13,969 bases of DNA from Syntrophales bacterium (GTDB taxonomy: Bacteria > Desulfobacterota > Syntrophia > Syntrophales > UBA5619), in NCBI GenBank assembly GCA_028712015.1, contig JAQTRB010000021.1, forward strand, positions 1 through 13,969. Reading direction: 5' to 3'. The notes beneath the pieces were generated by a model. That model was not told the origin of the DNA. It saw only the letters and a list, made by a program, of their open reading frames with translations, and did not search any database. Positions 1-8,896 of this stretch are shown here, piece by piece. The translations under genes were made by a program, and so were the position numbers. How positions within the stretch are numbered: position 1 is the stretch's first letter; every line of letters starts with the position of its first letter.

Positions 1-1954
1 ACTGAGCCTTGAGGTCGTTCCGGTCACGAAGGTCCCAGTCCTTCAGTTTGGCAAACACCATTCCGTTGTTCTGCGACCGTCCGGAAAAGCTGACGCCGGT
101 GATGGTCATCACGGATTCCACCGCCTCATTTTCATTTTCCATGAAATGATTCTCGATGACTCTTGTGACCGCCTGGGTCTGTTCGATCGTAGAACCCGTC
201 GGCATCATCACCTGGGCCAGCATGATTCCCTGGTCTTCATCCGGAAGGTAGGCGGTGGGCATGCGCAGGAAAAGGACCCCCATGACCACGACGATTACGA
301 GAAAAACGGCCAGGTAGCGCTTCTTCCGGGACAGGGAATGACCGACCATTCCCACATACCGGTCCCGAAGGCCGAAGAATCTTCGGTCGAACCAGCGGAA
401 AAAGGGCCGCAGAAAAAAGACCGCATGCTCCGCCGATTCATGCCCGACCTTCACGTTCCGGAGCAGCGAGGCGCACAACACCGGCGTCAGGATCAGGGCC
501 ACGACCACCGAAAGGAGCATGGTGGAGATGATCGTCACGGAAAACTGACGGTAGATCACCCCCGTGGAACCGGGGAAGAAGATCATGGGGCCGAATACGG
601 CGGACAATACCAGACCGATGCCCACAAGCGCGCTCGTGATCTGCTCCATGGATTTGGCCGTCGCTTCCCGGGGTGGGAGCCCCTCTTCGGCCATGATGCG
701 GGCCACGTTTTCCACCACCACGATCGCGTCGTCCACCAGCAGGCCGATGGCCAGGACCATCGCAAACATGGTGAGCATGTTGATGGAAAAACCGAAGAAA
801 TCGAGAACGGCAAAAGTTCCCAGAAGCACCACGGGCACCGCGATCGTGGGAATCAGCGTGGCCCGAAGGTTGCCGAGGAAGAGCCACATCACCAGGAAGA
901 CGAGGAAGATCGCGATGACGAGGGTCTTGACAACCTCCTTGATGGACACCTTGATGAAGGGCGTGGTGTCCATGGGATAGGTCACTCTGATCCCCGCGGG
1001 AAAGTAACGGCTCAGCTCCGTCATCTTGGCCTTGACGGCATCGGCCGTATCGAGCGCGTTGGCGCCGGCCGCCTGGCGAATGGCGATGCCCGCCGCCTGT
1101 TTTCCATTGAACATGGCCTGGATGTCGTAGACCTCGGTGCCCAGTTCGGTGCGGCCCACATCGCCGATCCGTACGATGGATCCGTCCGGATTGGTGCGCA
1201 GGGGGATGTTGGCAAATTCTTCGGGGGTCGAAAGCATGTTCTGAATGACGATGGATGCATTCAAACGCTGGCCTTTCACCGCCGGCGCCCCGCCGAACTG
1301 GCCGGCGGAAACCTCCACATTGTAGGCCTTGATCGCCGCGATCACATCGGCCACCGTCAGACGGTAATCCGTCAGCTTTTCCGGATTGAGCCAGACACGC
1401 ATGGAATACCCGCCGCCGAAAATCTCCACCTCGCCGACGCCGGGAACACGCGCCAGTATCGGTTCCAGAGAAGATTTGGCATAGTCCGTCAGATCGACGT
1501 TGTCCATTCTGCCGTCTTCCGAGATCAGCCCCACCACCATCAGGTAATTCCGTGTGGATTTGACGACCTGAACCCCCCGATTCTTGACCACGTCGGGCAG
1601 GCTGGCCTCGGCGGACTGGGCCTTGTTCTGAACCTGGGACCACGCGAGATCCGGACTGGTTCCCGGGGCAAAGGTCAGCTCCAGCCGGGAGCTGCCCGAC
1701 GAATCACTTTCGGCGGACATATACAGCAACCGGTCCATTCCGGTCATCTTCTGCTCGATGATCTGGGTGACGCTGTTTTCCACGGTCTCGGCTGAAGCCC
1801 CGGGGTAGGAGCTGGTCACGGCGATGGATGGGGGAGCCATCTCGGGGTACTGGGAAATGGGCAGGTTGTAGATGGCAATGATTCCCGTCGCCATGATGAT
1901 GATGGCAATGACCCAGGCAAAAACAGGGCGTTTCAGGAAAAATTTAGACAGCAC
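1..1954 (-). CDS. RND multidrug efflux pump, AcrB/MexB (HAE1) type, N-terminal 651 codons (partial)
   Basis: Inner-membrane proton-driven drug exporter that would work with the adaptor encoded just upstream and an outer-membrane TolC-type channel. The reading frame opens with a GTG at 1954, six bases after a GGAGG, giving MLSKFFLKRPVFAWVI, the usual RND start with TM1 at about residues 10-28. The porter domain follows, with a YPEMAPPSI stretch near residue 40. TM4 has GLLVDDAIVVVENV with the paired aspartates at residues 408-409, matching AcrB Asp407/Asp408 of the proton relay. The first transmembrane bundle is followed by the start of the second porter half. Family members have about 1,030-1,060 residues, so some 60% is present and the rest lies left of the window. 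The start is 12 bases after the adaptor stop, so the two are cotranscribed. Family is certain, substrate unknown. Confidence 0.96.
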   Translation of the reverse strand, partial: MLSKFFLKRPVFAWVIAIIIMATGIIAIYNLPISQYPEMAPPSIAVTSSYPGASAETVENSVTQIIEQKMTGMDRLLYMSAESDSSGSSRLELTFAPGTSPDLAWSQVQNKAQSAEASLPDVVKNRGVQVVKSTRNYLMVVGLISEDGRMDNVDLTDYAKSSLEPILARVPGVGEVEIFGGGYSMRVWLNPEKLTDYRLTVADVIAAIKAYNVEVSAGQFGGAPAVKGQRLNASIVIQNMLSTPEEFANIPLRTNPDGSIVRIGDVGRTELGTEVYDIQAMFNGKQAAGIAIRQAAGANALDTADAVKAKMTELSRYFPAGIRVTYPMDTTPFIKVSIKEVVKTLVIAIFLVFLVMWLFLGNLRATLIPTIAVPVVLLGTFAVLDFFGFSINMLTMFAMVLAIGLLVDDAIVVVENVARIMAEEGLPPREATAKSMEQITSALVGIGLVLSAVFGPMIFFPGSTGVIYRQFSVTIISTMLLSVVVALILTPVLCASLLRNVKVGHESAEHAVFFLRPFFRWFDRRFFGLRDRYVGMVGHSLSRKKRYLAVFLVIVVVMGVLFLRMPTAYLPDEDQGIMLAQVMMPTGSTIEQTQAVTRVIENHFMENENEAVESVMTITGVSFSGRSQNNGMVFAKLKDWDLRDRNDLKAQ

Positions 1955-1960
1955 CGAACA

Positions 1961-1965
1961 CCTCC
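1961..1965 (-). promoter_or_regulatory. Ribosome binding site that fixes the GTG start of the RND pump
   Basis: The minus strand reads GGAGG, then six bases, then GTG. No ATG is suitably placed for the conserved MLSKFFLKRP N-terminus, so this site supports the GTG start. It lies in the 12-base gap after the adaptor gene. Confidence 0.75.
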
Positions 1966-1966
1966 G

Positions 1967-3292
1967 TCAATTCGTTTTTGCAGGCAGGGCGGCCTTCATA
2001 TTCTTCCCGCCGCTTTTTTCACCCGTTTCGAAAGGGACCGCTTTTACGGAAACGCCCGGTCTCACTCTCAGCATTCCTTCGACGATCACCCTCTCGCCGG
2101 CCGCGAGGCCCGTCGTGACGAGCCAGGTATCGCCGATGGCGCGGTCGATTGTGAGGAGTCGCTGCTGAACCTCTCCGCTGGCGTTCACAACCCATGTAAA
2201 CGGGGCCCCCCTGGGATCGCGCAACACGGCCTGCTGTGGAATCAGGATGGCCTGCTGGTCGATGCCTTCCTCCATGACCGCCCGGATGAACATGCCCGGC
2301 AGCAGGACTCCCTTCGGATTGGGAACAATCACCCGTAGGATGACCGATCCGGTCGTGGGATCAACCGTCACATCGCGGAACTGCAGCGATCCTTCCCGCG
2401 GATAGGGGGTGCCGTCTTCCAGAAACAGACGCACCTTGTTCCGGGTTTGCCCGCTGTTTTGGAGTTTTCCTTCTTCCGTCCGCTTCCGGAGGCGCTGCAG
2501 CTCGGCCGTTGACTGGGGCACGTCGACATACATGGGATCCAGTTGCTGAATCGTGGTCAGGGCCACGGGCTGAAGGCCCGTCACCAGGGCGCCCTCCGTA
2601 ACGCCGGATCTGCCAATGCGTCCCGATATCGGAGCGGCAATGGTCGTGTAGCCTAGGTTGATGCGTGCTGATTTCCTCGCCGCCTCGGCTTGCTGGATGG
2701 CCGCTTCCGCCGAGGCGATGGCGGTCCTGTCGCTCTCCACCTGCGCCTCAACGGCCTGCAGCACGGCCTGGGCCACCTCATGCTCGGTGACGGCCTGGTC
2801 CCGCTGACCGGCGGAAACGGCCTTTTCGTGGAAGGCCTCCTCGAACCGTTCACGATTGATCCGGGCCAGTTCGAGGGTGGCGCGCTGCCGGGTGACGCCG
2901 GCGAGGCTCGCCTGGAGCGCGGCCCGCGCCCGGTCGGCATTCTTCTTCATGGCCGTGAGGTTTGCCTCGGCACTTTCGAGGGCCGCCTGGAAAGGCGCGG
3001 GATCGATCCGATAGAGCGGCTGGCCGGTCTTCACATCGGCGCCCTCCGTGAACAGCCGCTGCTGGATGATGCCGCTCACCTGGGGACGAACCTCGGCGAC
3101 GCGATGGGGCGATGTCCGGCCCGCCAATTCCGTGGTGACCAGGAGCCGCTGAGGCTGGATCGTTGCGACGGCCACTTCCGGCAGCCCCCCCTGCGGCGGC
3201 GCGCCTTTCTGCTGTCCGCAGCCACCCAGGATCAGAAGTCCGGCGAGAAGGCCTGCAACGGCGATTCGTTTGGTCCTCTTAACATTCTGCAT
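1967..3292 (-). CDS. RND efflux periplasmic adaptor lipoprotein (membrane fusion protein), AcrA/MexA type
   Basis: A 441-residue adaptor that would bridge the inner-membrane RND pump and an outer-membrane channel. A basic start (MQNVKRTKR) and a hydrophobic stretch lead to the lipobox LGGC with lipidated Cys25, so the protein should be exported and anchored in the inner membrane. Next come the first half of the lipoyl/barrel-sandwich domain (around VRPQVSGIIQQR), a long Ala/Glu/Arg-rich alpha-helical hairpin (about residues 100-215), the second lipoyl half (TTIAAPISGRIGRS), a beta-barrel with the family motif VLLPGMFIRA, and a membrane-proximal domain with IPQQAVLRD. Length is slightly above the usual 380-420 because of a charged C-terminal tail. 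The ATG follows an AGGTG-type ribosome site. It is the second gene of the tetR-adaptor-pump operon. The AcrA/MexA family is clear, the transported drugs are not. Confidence 0.95.
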   Translation of the reverse strand: MQNVKRTKRIAVAGLLAGLLILGGCGQQKGAPPQGGLPEVAVATIQPQRLLVTTELAGRTSPHRVAEVRPQVSGIIQQRLFTEGADVKTGQPLYRIDPAPFQAALESAEANLTAMKKNADRARAALQASLAGVTRQRATLELARINRERFEEAFHEKAVSAGQRDQAVTEHEVAQAVLQAVEAQVESDRTAIASAEAAIQQAEAARKSARINLGYTTIAAPISGRIGRSGVTEGALVTGLQPVALTTIQQLDPMYVDVPQSTAELQRLRKRTEEGKLQNSGQTRNKVRLFLEDGTPYPREGSLQFRDVTVDPTTGSVILRVIVPNPKGVLLPGMFIRAVMEEGIDQQAILIPQQAVLRDPRGAPFTWVVNASGEVQQRLLTIDRAIGDTWLVTTGLAAGERVIVEGMLRVRPGVSVKAVPFETGEKSGGKNMKAALPAKTN

Positions 3293-3367
3293 AAGACACC
3301 TCTGTCCTCCGAAATGTAGACGACTTCCTTTTCCTTTCCATTCGCTTTCTTCCCACCGCGAACGTCC

Positions 3368-3946
3368 TCACCGTTTGATCGCGTCCCAGCAAGCCTCCGC
3401 GGTTCGTTCGATCAACTTTTCATCCAGCGCAACAAAGCCGAGGATGTGATCGCGTGTGAGATGGACCAGCGGACCGAAGGCCAGCGAAAAAAGAACGATT
3501 TCAGGTAAGTTTTTCAGGAGCTGCTGTGAAATTCCATATTGGAAGAGCTCCATGACGATACCGTGCTTGCCGTGCTTGCCCAAAAGCCTTTCCCTTTGCA
3601 TCGATATCCCGTAGGGGGAATTATAGTACTGCTCCATATATCGGAAGTGAAGGGGATTCCGTATAAAGTACCGGAGAAGTTCCCGGATGAGATAGAGGAA
3701 CCTTTCCCGGAGGGAGCGTTCCCTGGGGTAGCCCTTCATGAGCGTCCCGTTGATCTTTTCTTCCAATTCGCCATGCAGCTCATTAATCAGGACATCCTTG
3801 TTTTCGAAATAGCGGTAAATCGTCCCCGCGGCGACCCCCGCCTTCTCGGCGATCTCAGCCATGGGGGCGCCGTGGAAACCCCGCTCGGCGATGAGTTGCA
3901 GGGCCGCCCGCAGGATGTCGCTTCGTTTGTCTGAGGTTTTCATCAC
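3368..3946 (-). CDS. TetR/AcrR-family transcriptional repressor of the efflux operon
   Basis: A 191-192 residue all-helical regulator. The N-terminal TetR DNA-binding domain has the helix-turn-helix at about residues 28-50 (APMAEIAEKAGVAAGTIYRYF, the family signature split over helices 2-3) followed by ENKDVLINEL. The remaining residues form the variable ligand-binding and dimer domain, with aromatic stretches such as FRYMEQYYNSPYG. Two adjacent starts are possible, GTG at 3946 and ATG at 3943. No strong ribosome site separates them, and the ATG is more conventional. It is first in an operon with the adaptor and pump, 75 bases ahead of the adaptor with no separate promoter seen between them. 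A near-perfect inverted repeat overlaps its predicted transcription start. I infer ligand-relieved repression of its own operon, the common arrangement for TetR-RND loci. The ligand is unknown. Confidence 0.94.
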   Translation of the reverse strand: MMKTSDKRSDILRAALQLIAERGFHGAPMAEIAEKAGVAAGTIYRYFENKDVLINELHGELEEKINGTLMKGYPRERSLRERFLYLIRELLRYFIRNPLHFRYMEQYYNSPYGISMQRERLLGKHGKHGIVMELFQYGISQQLLKNLPEIVLFSLAFGPLVHLTRDHILGFVALDEKLIERTAEACWDAIKR

Positions 3947-3964
3947 GTCTGCTCTGTCGCCTTA

Positions 3965-3980
3965 GAATGAACATTCATTC
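3965..3980. promoter_or_regulatory. Probable TetR operator (inverted repeat)
   Basis: GAATGAACATTCATTC has two exact 7-base arms (GAATGAA and TTCATTC) around a central CA. It lies at the predicted transcription start of the tetR-adaptor-pump operon, immediately downstream of the -10 box, where a bound dimer would block initiation. Size and symmetry fit a TetR-family site. Binding by the adjacent regulator is inference. Confidence 0.7.
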
Positions 3981-3987
3981 GCGCCTG

Positions 3988-4016
3988 CTTTTAGCGAAAT
4001 GAATTTGGTATGTCAA
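3988..4016 (-). promoter_or_regulatory. Sigma-70 type promoter of the tetR-adaptor-RND operon
   Basis: On the minus strand a perfect -35 TTGACA (4016-4011) is followed after 17 bases by TAAAAG (3993-3988) as -10. The predicted start near 3981 abuts the 16-base inverted repeat and gives a leader of about 35 bases before tetR. Confidence 0.65.
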
Positions 4017-4072
4017 GTTTTTTTAAGCTGAGTTTTTATAAGATGAGGCGCCATGCCGGACACACAATGAAC

Positions 4073-4104
4073 AAGGCCCCCGTTGGAAAAGCAACGGGGG
4101 CCTT
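4073..4104 (-). terminator. Terminator hairpin downstream of groESL
   Basis: A perfect 13-base-pair stem (AAGGCCCCCGTTG pairing with CAACGGGGGCCTT) with a six-base loop lies about 30 bases past the groEL stop. The downstream run on the minus strand is only moderately T-rich (TTGTTCATTG), so it is a strong stem with a weak U-tract. It separates groEL from the efflux operon promoter at 4016. Confidence 0.8.
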
Positions 4105-4133
4105 ATGGGCTACATCAAATGGGCCGGGATCGA

Positions 4134-5771
<1,638 letters not shown>

Positions 5772-5807
5772 GTATCTTTCCTCCTTCTTATATGATCAAT
5801 TGATTGA

Positions 5808-6098
5808 TTATTTCTCCAAAATGCCGAGGATGTCGTCCTCACGCATGATCAGAAGCTCGTCGCCGTCGATCTTCACTTCGGTACCCGAATACTTGCCGAA
5901 AAGGATTCGATCGCCCGCCTTTACGTCCGGTTTGATCAGCTTGCCGTCGTCCGCCGTCTTCCCCTTTCCGACGGAAATAACGAGCCCTTCCATCGGTTTC
6001 TCCTTGGCGGTGTCGGGGATAATGATCCCTCCCTTGGTCTTCGCCTCCTCCTCAAGCCGCTTCACGATCACTCTGTCCTGTAATGGTCTGATTTTCAT
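5808..6098 (-). CDS. groES: Co-chaperonin GroES (Hsp10)
   Basis: A 96-residue lid that forms a heptameric dome on GroEL and closes the folding chamber. The sequence begins MKIRPLQDRVIVKRLEEE, followed by the mobile loop (about residues 17-33, containing the hydrophobic GGIIIPD anchor that docks on GroEL apical domains) and the beta-barrel core with AGDRILFGKYSGTEVK. It ends in the usual DDILGILE. Length is normal. The ATG is preceded by AAGGAGAG. It is the first gene of groES-groEL, 36 bases ahead of groEL. A sigma-70-like promoter lies about 60-95 bases upstream. The CIRCE inverted repeat bound by HrcA in many bacteria is not seen in the leader. Confidence 0.99.
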   Translation of the reverse strand: MKIRPLQDRVIVKRLEEEAKTKGGIIIPDTAKEKPMEGLVISVGKGKTADDGKLIKPDVKAGDRILFGKYSGTEVKIDGDELLIMREDDILGILEK

Positions 6099-6166
6099 GC
6101 TTTAATCTCTCCTTTCCTCATTATATTCAATGGATAAAACTACGTATGGCGTCCTACAGTGCGGCT

Positions 6167-6194
6167 ATAATATGCATCTATTTCCGGCTGTCAA
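6167..6194 (-). promoter_or_regulatory. Promoter of the groES-groEL operon
   Basis: The minus strand has a perfect TTGACA (6194-6189), a 16-base spacer and TATTAT (6172-6167, five of six consensus bases), giving a leader of about 60 bases before groES. The box resembles a housekeeping sigma-70 promoter rather than a sigma-32 heat-shock promoter. It lies just past the radA stop codon. Confidence 0.65.
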
Positions 6195-6230
6195 GACTTG
6201 TCTGAGATTTTTTTTGTTGGATCGACGCCG

Positions 6231-7589
6231 CTAAAAAAGATTCTCCGTCAGTTCCGCCAGGGAACCAATCGGAATCAGCTCGATGTTCAGCCGCTGCTTG
6301 TTTTCCCGGTTGCGGGTTCGGGGAAGAATGCAGCGCGTGAAGCCCATCCGGGACGCCTCTTTGATCCGAACCTCCGTCTGGGAAATTCCCCGAATCTCCC
6401 CCGTCAGTCCGACCTCCCCGAAGACAACCGTCCCGTTCGCGATCGGCCGATTCAGAAAACTGGAGGCCATCGCGGAGACGATTCCCAGGTCGATTGCCGT
6501 CTCATCCACCTTCACGCCGCCCGCCACGTTCAGAAAGATGTCGCTGCCTCCGAGATGGATCCCGCAGATCTTGTCCATGACGGCGGTCAGCAGCGAGACA
6601 CGATTGTGATCCACGCCGATGGCCGTTCTTCTCGGCATTCCAAAACTGGTCGAACCGACCAGCGACTGAACCTCGATCAGGATCGGCCGCGTCCCCTCCA
6701 TGCTCGGAACGACCACCGACCCGGCGGCCCCCTCCGGCCGCTCCGCCAGAAAGAAGGCCGAAGGGTTGGCGACTTCCGCCAGGCCGGTATCCCGCATCTC
6801 AAAAACGCCGATCTCGTGGGTCGGACCGAATCGGTTCTTGATCCCCCGGATGATCCGATAGGCGTGACCGGAATCCCCTTCGAAATAGAGGACCGTATCC
6901 ACCATATGCTCTAGGACCTTCGGTCCCGCGATCGAGCCGTCCTTCGTGACATGACCGACCAGAAAAACCGGAATGCCCGTTTGCTTGGCCAGCAGGATGA
7001 GCCTGGCCGATGTCTCCCGCACCTGCCCGACGCTCCCCGGCGCGGAGGAGAGGACCGGCGTATAGACGGTCTGGATCGAATCGATGACCACCGCGGCCGG
7101 TTTGATCTCCTGGATGCGTTTCAGGATATTCTCCAGTTCGACCTCGACGAGAATCAGCAGGTCCTTCGCGGAGGCGCCGAGCCGTTTCCCCCGGAGTTTG
7201 ATCTGCCGGGCGGACTCCTCGCCGGATACGTAGAGGACCGGCAAGCCGCGCCCGGCCAGTTTTTCGAGAACCTGCAGCAGAAGCGTCGATTTGCCGATGC
7301 CGGGATCGCCCCCCACCAGGATCGCGGAACCGGCGACAATCCCGCCGCCCAGGACGCGGTCCAACTCGGCAATCCCCGTCCGGAGCCTCTCCCCTTCGTC
7401 GGCCGTAATGGTCTCAATGGACTGCGGAACGCCGTCGAAACGGACATCGGACGGACGGGCCGTGTCGGTATCCCGGATCTCCTCCTCCACGAAACGATTC
7501 CACTCCCCGCAGGCGGGGCATCGACCAAGCCATTTCGGCGACTGCTGACCGCAATTCTGGCAGAAAAACAAGGTCTTGCTTTTTTTCAC
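6231..7589 (-). CDS. radA: DNA repair protein RadA (Sms), branch-migration ATPase
   Basis: Cytoplasmic RecA-like ATPase that promotes branch migration of recombination intermediates. Reading from GTG at 7589 gives 452 residues, normal for RadA. A four-cysteine zinc finger lies at C10, C13, C24 and C27. The RecA core has Walker A GDPGIGKST at 94-102, a Walker B region VVIDSIQT near 167-174, and the RadA-specific KNRFG motif at 251-255. The C-terminal Lon-protease-like domain contains GVDHNRVSLL and GGVKVDETAIDLG. The GTG is chosen because a GGAGG lies six bases upstream and because MKKSKTLFFCQNCG is the usual N-terminus. The same frame opens further up to 7709, but that stretch (with a GKGKGYVCNN segment) is not RadA-like and overlaps the predicted promoter. 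It is divergent from serC. No clear terminator separates it from the groES promoter, so some readthrough is possible. Confidence 0.97.
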   Translation of the reverse strand: MKKSKTLFFCQNCGQQSPKWLGRCPACGEWNRFVEEEIRDTDTARPSDVRFDGVPQSIETITADEGERLRTGIAELDRVLGGGIVAGSAILVGGDPGIGKSTLLLQVLEKLAGRGLPVLYVSGEESARQIKLRGKRLGASAKDLLILVEVELENILKRIQEIKPAAVVIDSIQTVYTPVLSSAPGSVGQVRETSARLILLAKQTGIPVFLVGHVTKDGSIAGPKVLEHMVDTVLYFEGDSGHAYRIIRGIKNRFGPTHEIGVFEMRDTGLAEVANPSAFFLAERPEGAAGSVVVPSMEGTRPILIEVQSLVGSTSFGMPRRTAIGVDHNRVSLLTAVMDKICGIHLGGSDIFLNVAGGVKVDETAIDLGIVSAMASSFLNRPIANGTVVFGEVGLTGEIRGISQTEVRIKEASRMGFTRCILPRTRNRENKQRLNIELIPIGSLAELTENLF

Positions 7590-7595
7590 GGGGAA

Positions 7596-7600
7596 CCTCC
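7596..7600 (-). promoter_or_regulatory. Ribosome binding site fixing the GTG start of radA
   Basis: GGAGG on the minus strand lies six bases before GTG at 7589. It supports the short radA protein beginning at the zinc-finger domain over a longer open frame reaching 7709. Confidence 0.75.
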
Positions 7601-7613
7601 ATCTATTGTTGCA

Positions 7614-7642
7614 TACATACCCCTTCCCTTTTCCGGCGTCAA
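7614..7642 (-). promoter_or_regulatory. Candidate radA promoter
   Basis: The minus strand has TTGACG (7642-7637), a 17-base spacer and TATGTA (7619-7614). The -35 is good and the -10 moderate. It would give a leader of only about 18 bases ahead of the radA GTG. Confidence 0.45.
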
Positions 7643-7659
7643 CCCCCACCCAAAAACGC

Positions 7660-7688
7660 TTGAGTAATCGCCTCAACGCTGATATATC
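7660..7688 (+). promoter_or_regulatory. Candidate promoter of the serC-serA-purA operon
   Basis: TTGAGT (7660-7665), a 17-base spacer and TATATC (7683-7688) give a plausible sigma-70 promoter with a leader of about 50 bases that is AT-rich before the ribosome site. It lies back to back with the radA promoter in the 155-base divergent gap. Confidence 0.55.
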
Positions 7689-7744
7689 TTGCGCTCGTCG
7701 TTTGGTCATCTTTATTTATTTTTATTTTACGGAAGGAGTTGTTC

Positions 7745-8872
7745 ATGAGCAATCCCCACTTCGCCTCCGGCCCCTGCAACAAGAGACCCTCCTGGACCCT
7801 CGATGCGTTGAAGGATGCCGCGGTCGGTCGGTCCCATCGCTCCGCGCTGGGAAAGGAAAAACTGCTCCGCGCCATTCAGCAAACAAAGCAGATCCTCGGA
7901 ATTCCCGAAGATTATCTCGTCGGGATCATGCCCGCGTCGGATACCGGCGCCTTCGAGGCCGCCATGTGGAGCCTGCTGGGCCCCCGGCCGGTCACCGTTC
8001 TCGTCTGGGAGAGCTTCTCCGAAGGATGGGCTACGGACGTCGCCAAGCAGTTGAAACTCAACCCCACGATTCTACGGGCCGATTACGGAAAGCTCCCGGA
8101 TCTCGCCGCGGTCGACTGGAACCACGACGTCGTCTATGTCGCGAATGGAACGACGAGCGGCGTAAGGATCCCGAACTGGGACTGGATCCCGGCCGACCGG
8201 AAGGGGCTCTCCCTCTGCGATGCCACCAGCGCCGCTTTCGCGATGCCGATCGACTGGGCAAAGGTCGATGTGGGCACCTTTTCCTGGCAGAAATGCCTCG
8301 GCGGCGAGGCGGGGCACGGGATGCTCGTGCTCAGCCCCCGCGCCGTGGAACGGCTGGACGCCTACGATCCGCCCTGGCCGCTTCCCAAGATCTTCCGCTT
8401 GAAGAAAGGGGGAAAGGTCAACCGGGCAATCTTCGAGGGGGATACGATCAATACGCCTTCCATGCTGTGCGTGGAGGACTACCTTGATGCGTTGAAATGG
8501 GCGGACGGCATCGGCCTCGAAGGCCTCGTCCGGAGAAGCTTGGCGAATCTCGAGATCGTCGCGGCGTGGGTCGCGGAAAACGACTGGATCGCCTTCCTGG
8601 CCGAAACGCCGGAGATCCGCTCCAACACCTCCGTCTGCCTCTCCGTCGTCAGTCCGGAGATTCGCGCGCTGCCGAAAGAGGAACAGGCAACGTTCCTCAA
8701 GGGAATCGTCGCCGAGATGGGAAAGATCAAAGCGGCCTATGACATGGGCTCTTACAAGGATGCGCCTCCGGGATTCCGCTTCTGGTGCGGGCCGACGATC
8801 GCCCCCGAGGATATCCGCGCCGCGTTACGGGAATTGGGAAAAGTGTACCGAGAAAAAATCGCCGCACCATAG
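7745..8872 (+). CDS. serC: Phosphoserine aminotransferase, archaeal (Methanosarcina)-like class V form
   Basis: PLP enzyme converting 3-phosphohydroxypyruvate plus glutamate to 3-phosphoserine and 2-oxoglutarate, step two of serine synthesis. The 375 residues begin MSNPHFASGPCNKRPSW, with the FxxGPxxxRP entry of SerC. VANGTTSGVR (133-141) lies in the cofactor pocket, SLCDATSAAF holds the PLP-ring aspartate (Asp159), and SWQKCLGGEAG carries the Schiff-base lysine at Lys183. EGDTINTPSM (231-240) is a typical SerC substrate-pocket segment. The style resembles the shorter archaeal/Methanosarcina-type SerC (about 370 residues) rather than the E. coli form, judged from memory of the family. ATG at 7745 is preceded by GGAAGGAG six bases away. 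A TTG at 7739 in the same frame would overlap that site. It is the first gene of the operon, 24 bases before serA, which supports the SerC role over other class V aminotransferases. Confidence 0.92.
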   Translation: MSNPHFASGPCNKRPSWTLDALKDAAVGRSHRSALGKEKLLRAIQQTKQILGIPEDYLVGIMPASDTGAFEAAMWSLLGPRPVTVLVWESFSEGWATDVAKQLKLNPTILRADYGKLPDLAAVDWNHDVVYVANGTTSGVRIPNWDWIPADRKGLSLCDATSAAFAMPIDWAKVDVGTFSWQKCLGGEAGHGMLVLSPRAVERLDAYDPPWPLPKIFRLKKGGKVNRAIFEGDTINTPSMLCVEDYLDALKWADGIGLEGLVRRSLANLEIVAAWVAENDWIAFLAETPEIRSNTSVCLSVVSPEIRALPKEEQATFLKGIVAEMGKIKAAYDMGSYKDAPPGFRFWCGPTIAPEDIRAALRELGKVYREKIAAP

Positions 8873-8896
8873 ACGGGCGTAAAAAGGAGTAAATCC

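Noticed and set aside
146..1795. Long plus-strand open frame of 549 codons opposite the RND pump
   Set aside because: It is rich in His, Arg, Gly and Asp with no recognisable motif and is the antisense of strongly conserved AcrB-type coding sequence.
6099..6230. CIRCE heat-shock operator ahead of groES
   Set aside because: No TTAGCACTC or GAGTGCTAA half-sites are present on either strand.
7590..7709. N-terminal extension of RadA by 40 codons
   Set aside because: The extension is not RadA-like, covers the predicted promoter, and the GTG at 7589 has an ideal GGAGG site.
7739..7744. Upstream TTG start for serC
   Set aside because: It would overlap the GGAAGGAG ribosome site that serves the ATG at 7745.
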